Notes under the pieces: model-generated
Databases searched by the model: none
The model's input: the letters and a program-made list of their open reading frames with translations, nothing else
Told to the model about the DNA's origin: nothing
Shown: one piece after another, positions 59,755 through 60,000 of the stretch
Layout: each line of letters starts with the position of its first letter
How positions within the stretch are numbered: position 1 is the first letter of the stretch
Translations under genes and position numbers: made by a program
From: Owenia fusiformis
Taxonomy: Eukaryota; Annelida; Polychaeta; Sabellida; Oweniidae
Direction: 5' to 3'
NCBI GenBank assembly: GCA_903813345.2
Contig: CAIIXF020000005.1
Coordinates: forward strand, 17,427,375-17,487,374
DNA: 60,000 bases

Positions 59755-60000
59755 CTGGAATATGATTAAGGGCATACTTATAACTAGCCTGTTATTTGAT
59801 TTCAATTTGGACTTCTAAGCTTGTCTTCCCTAGAGCAAATAGCGGCCATAACATAAATTAACCCATAATGTTAAAGATGTAATTACGAACAACTAAGCTA
59901 TGCTTACACGAATGCAACTTTCGGCTGTCGGCTATCGGATTAACCTACTATTTTATGTGCAACTCATTTAGATATGAATAGTAACTGCTACTATTTCATT
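59755..60000. other. Intron of the CNBD2-like gene at the window edge
   Basis: Begins with the acceptor (reverse strand ATATTCCAG|TTCAAG) of the 59,530-59,754 exon. No further exon was recognised before the edge. Confidence 0.55.

Noticed and set aside
1-60000. tRNA, rRNA or snRNA genes
   Set aside because: No convincing A/B boxes with a cloverleaf, and no rRNA or snRNA signature was found by eye; a covariance-model scan was not possible.

Overview
The window is nuclear DNA from a bilaterian animal, most likely a marine invertebrate (lophotrochozoan or invertebrate deuterostome; the sequence alone does not settle which). The basis is AT-rich DNA, spliced genes with GT-AG introns, an extracellular Spondin_N/thrombospondin gene, neuropeptide precursors of the GnRH/AKH/corazonin type, a rhodopsin-like GPCR, a cyclic-nucleotide-binding-domain gene, and dense non-LTR and DNA-transposon debris. 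Exon models were built by eye from splice sites and phase and have no transcript support.

Layout. 1-3.4 kb: no gene, one 68-bp micro-transposon. 3.4-12.1 kb (+): four-exon spondin-like secreted protein (479 aa) with a TATA box and poly(A) signal; its last intron holds a ~64-bp minisatellite. 12.1-18.4 kb: AT-rich downstream DNA, then nested inverted repeats. 18.4-28.15 kb (+): neuropeptide gene A, with a predicted non-coding leader exon near 18.6-18.7 kb, coding exons at 25.6 and 27.8 kb, and a 6.9-kb leader intron containing a 5'-truncated non-LTR retrotransposon with an open RT frame and an 11-bp target duplication. 28.2-38.3 kb: transposon-rich, with a 5.7-kb region bounded by long inverted repeats and holding further elements. 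38.3-43.5 kb (+): neuropeptide gene B, a tandem paralogue with the same exon structure and recognisably homologous promoter and leader. 43.5-53.8 kb: DNA transposons, including a foldback element saturated with AACGCT/AGCGTT and a mariner relic carrying the transposase 3' end in both arms. 53.9-55.1 kb (+): intronless class A GPCR. 55.1-57.0 kb: a second mariner relic and a MITE. 57.3-59.8 kb (-): five 3'-terminal exons of a CNBD2-like gene that continues beyond the right edge.

The main biological result is the neuropeptide pair. Both genes encode the core THFSTGWAPGFGVGKR, which combines an AKH-like FSTGW with a lophotrochozoan-GnRH-like HFSxGWxPG pattern and adds an unusual FGV before the amidation glycine. 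Gene B has a Gln placed to become pyroglutamate; gene A does not. The main mobile-element result is an ~80-bp element in three copies, each flanked by a 9-bp target duplication, one of them inside a MITE whose other copy supplies the empty site.

The genes are not an operon. The GPCR lies ~10 kb from gene B, but nothing in its sequence marks it as the receptor for these peptides.
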